NCBI GenBank assembly: GCA_003223415.1
Contig: QHUY01000006.1
Coordinates: 19,676-67,898 of the forward strand
Source: Gemmatimonadota bacterium
Lineage (GTDB): Bacteria > Gemmatimonadota > Gemmatimonadetes > Gemmatimonadales > GWC2-71-9
Length of the DNA stretch: 48,223 nucleotides
Direction of reading: 5' to 3'
This document shows positions 46,939 through 48,223 of the stretch, piece after piece. A program made the position numbers and the translations under genes. The notes beneath the pieces were generated by a model, which ran no database searches, was not told the origin of the DNA, and saw only the letters and a program-made list of their open reading frames with translations. The stretch's first letter is position 1. Every line of letters starts with the position of its first letter.

Positions 46939-48223
46939 CTATCGTATCCGAATGATCTCGAGCCGCGACCGGACACTCGGTGGCAGCGGAGCGATCCCGG
47001 GAATGTGCACGAACGCCTCGGGGGCGCCGTACAGCAACGTAAAGCCCGCCGCACCCGGCGCCTGGAGGACCCGGTGGAAGACGCCTGAGCCCGCCCGCAG
47101 CGTCCCCCCCACGTTCACCGCCTCGCCGGCGCTGACCGTCGGCACGAGGGGAAACACCTTGGGGAAGGTGCCGGGGCTTTGATTGTGCAGCGACGCATAG
47201 GTCGTCCGGAACCGCCACGAGGTGTACTTGAGCACGGCTGGCGGCGTGAAGCCCGGCACGGTGTCGAGATCGGAGACGAAGTTGGCGAGCGCCCAGCGCG
47301 TGGCGAGGGTGTCGAAGCCCACCCCGGTCTGGGCGACGACGTTGGCCGCCCCCGTCAGGCTCGTCTGTTCCAGCTTACGCGTAACCGCAGCCGTAGCGGC
47401 GAGCGTGGTGTCGAAGGGGCTTTTGACCTGGTCCACCAGATAGCGGACGAACAGCCACATGGCCCCCCGCTCCGCCAGCGTGCCGATGCCTTCCGTGGCC
47501 AGCAGGAAGTGATCCCCCGGGGCGTCGAGGTATTGGTAGGCGTTGAACACGTCGCCGATCGCGAAATCGCTGAATTGCGAAGTCCCGAGCCCGAACGAGC
47601 GCCCCCCGAGCTCCTCGGCAAGGTGCGACATCCCCTCGTTCAGCCACAGCACCTCCGCCTCCTGGCCGCGCAGGAGGACATGCTGATTGAAGCTGATCAT
47701 GTGCTGGAACTCGTGGATGAACGTGACCGGCACGAGCCGCTTGATCGCGCTCGCGTTGTGCGGGCAGCTCAGCGTGCCGTTCGGGTCCGCGACGAGCGAG
47801 TAGAACACCTCGCCGTGGTTGTAGTTGCTGTTGTTGGCGGTCGCCGGGTCGAGGTCGGCGCCAAAGAAGAACCCGGCAACGAAACCCGATGTCTGGCAGG
47901 TCGAAGCCGTGACCAGCTTGTTCACAGCGGGCGTCATCAGCACGGCCACGACCTGGTTGTCGTCGATGTCCGACTCGCGCCCGAACGCCGTGGTATCGAT
48001 CGCGTACAACCTGCTGTTGAACATGTCGGCGATGGAGTCGAGGTCCGTCTGGGGGAGCCCCGGGCTCGGGGCCGCGTTGTCCACGTAGAGCGCGATGTGG
48101 CCCCGCACCACCAGGGCTGTGGCCGTCACTTTCGTGAACGACGAGCAGTCGAGCTTCGCGCACACACTGAACAGGCGCGTGCTGCCACTGTCGGGCGGCA
48201 CGCCCGCGAGCAGGGAAGCGGCA
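46939..48223 (-). CDS. M30-like zinc protease (hyicolysin type), partial
   Basis: At least 427 aa; the 5' end lies beyond the window edge, and the frame is open to 48223 (GVPPDSGSTRLF preceded by ASLLA). Zinc motif HEFQHMISFNQH with NEGMSHLAEELGG downstream, which supplies the third ligand in this peptidase group. MFNSRLYAIDTTAFGRESDIDDN matches M30-like proteins. The C-terminal about 90 residues look like a beta-sandwich domain. Probably secreted. It ends 11 nt before the 13-nt repeat hairpin. Confidence 0.82.
   Translation of the reverse strand, partial: AASLLAGVPPDSGSTRLFSVCAKLDCSSFTKVTATALVVRGHIALYVDNAAPSPGLPQTDLDSIADMFNSRLYAIDTTAFGRESDIDDNQVVAVLMTPAVNKLVTASTCQTSGFVAGFFFGADLDPATANNSNYNHGEVFYSLVADPNGTLSCPHNASAIKRLVPVTFIHEFQHMISFNQHVLLRGQEAEVLWLNEGMSHLAEELGGRSFGLGTSQFSDFAIGDVFNAYQYLDAPGDHFLLATEGIGTLAERGAMWLFVRYLVDQVKSPFDTTLAATAAVTRKLEQTSLTGAANVVAQTGVGFDTLATRWALANFVSDLDTVPGFTPPAVLKYTSWRFRTTYASLHNQSPGTFPKVFPLVPTVSAGEAVNVGGTLRAGSGVFHRVLQAPGAAGFTLLYGAPEAFVHIPGIAPLPPSVRSRLEIIRIR

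Noticed and set aside
45956-47218. The 120-residue N-terminal extension of the PorV-like protein
   Set aside because: It is read in another frame over the M30-like protease gene and would bury the signal peptide.

Overview
The window is one 48.2-kb stretch of a very GC-rich bacterial chromosome with almost no non-coding space. Start codons are often GTG or TTG, and adjacent genes often overlap by 4 nt. The gene mix (TonB receptor with a carboxypeptidase-like regulatory domain, PorV/PorQ-type outer-membrane protein, secreted S9, M30-like and PF10023 peptidases, a RemA-like gene) points to a Gram-negative environmental bacterium. Gemmatimonadota is my best guess, by inference only. I see no rRNA, tRNA, CRISPR array, prophage or intact insertion sequence.

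Layout. 0.1-3.5 kb: a CsgG-like protein and HU on the minus strand, then tdk and coaE. 3.5-8.4 kb: gcvH, a metallo-beta-lactamase-fold hydrolase, full-length gcvP and a LipM/LplA-type protein, behind a near-consensus promoter. 8.4-14.6 kb: a Dpp/Opp peptide transporter and a DUF3047 gene, coupled by 4-nt overlaps or direct abutment. 14.6-18 kb: a secreted S9 peptidase facing a broken POT peptide transporter. 18-20.2 kb (minus): FmdB zinc ribbon, PspA-like coiled coil, DUF1028 and RemA-like genes. 20.3-24.3 kb: lipoprotein, TonB receptor, lipoprotein and a class-I amidotransferase. 24.3-31.3 kb: an unknown gene head-to-head with a hybrid histidine kinase, then GT4, GT2-DUF3108 fusion, deoxyhypusine-synthase-like and lipoprotein genes. 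31.3-40.9 kb: ThiO-like oxidase, zinc-finger membrane protein, lipA, the whole pyruvate dehydrogenase complex, lipB and a molybdopterin oxidoreductase. 41-48.2 kb: M20 dipeptidase, TPR protein, glutamate dehydrogenase, PF10023 peptidase, PorV-like protein and an M30-like protease cut by the window end.

Two physiological themes recur. One is lipoylation: GcvH and a LipM-like transferase in one cluster; LipA, PDH E1-E3 and LipB in another. The other is peptide uptake and breakdown: Dpp transporter, POT, S9, M20, M30 and PF10023 enzymes, and glutamate dehydrogenase.

The most unusual signal is a set of short-unit repeat elements. Unit length is fixed at each site (7, 8 or 13 nt) but the unit sequence differs between families. 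At most intergenic sites the units form two facing arms around a 7-49 nt loop. The clearest family has 19 units of exactly 13 nt at three sites; all contain CGTCNAGG. These elements sit mainly at gene 3' ends, supply stop codons for neighbouring genes, run into coding sequence (LipB, LipM-like, the E2 linker) and in one case seem to supply a gene start. Other oddities are a 30-nt poly-C that replaces the start of PDH E2, a poly-C where the GT4 start should be, and a GEAAVN thiamine motif in E1-alpha.
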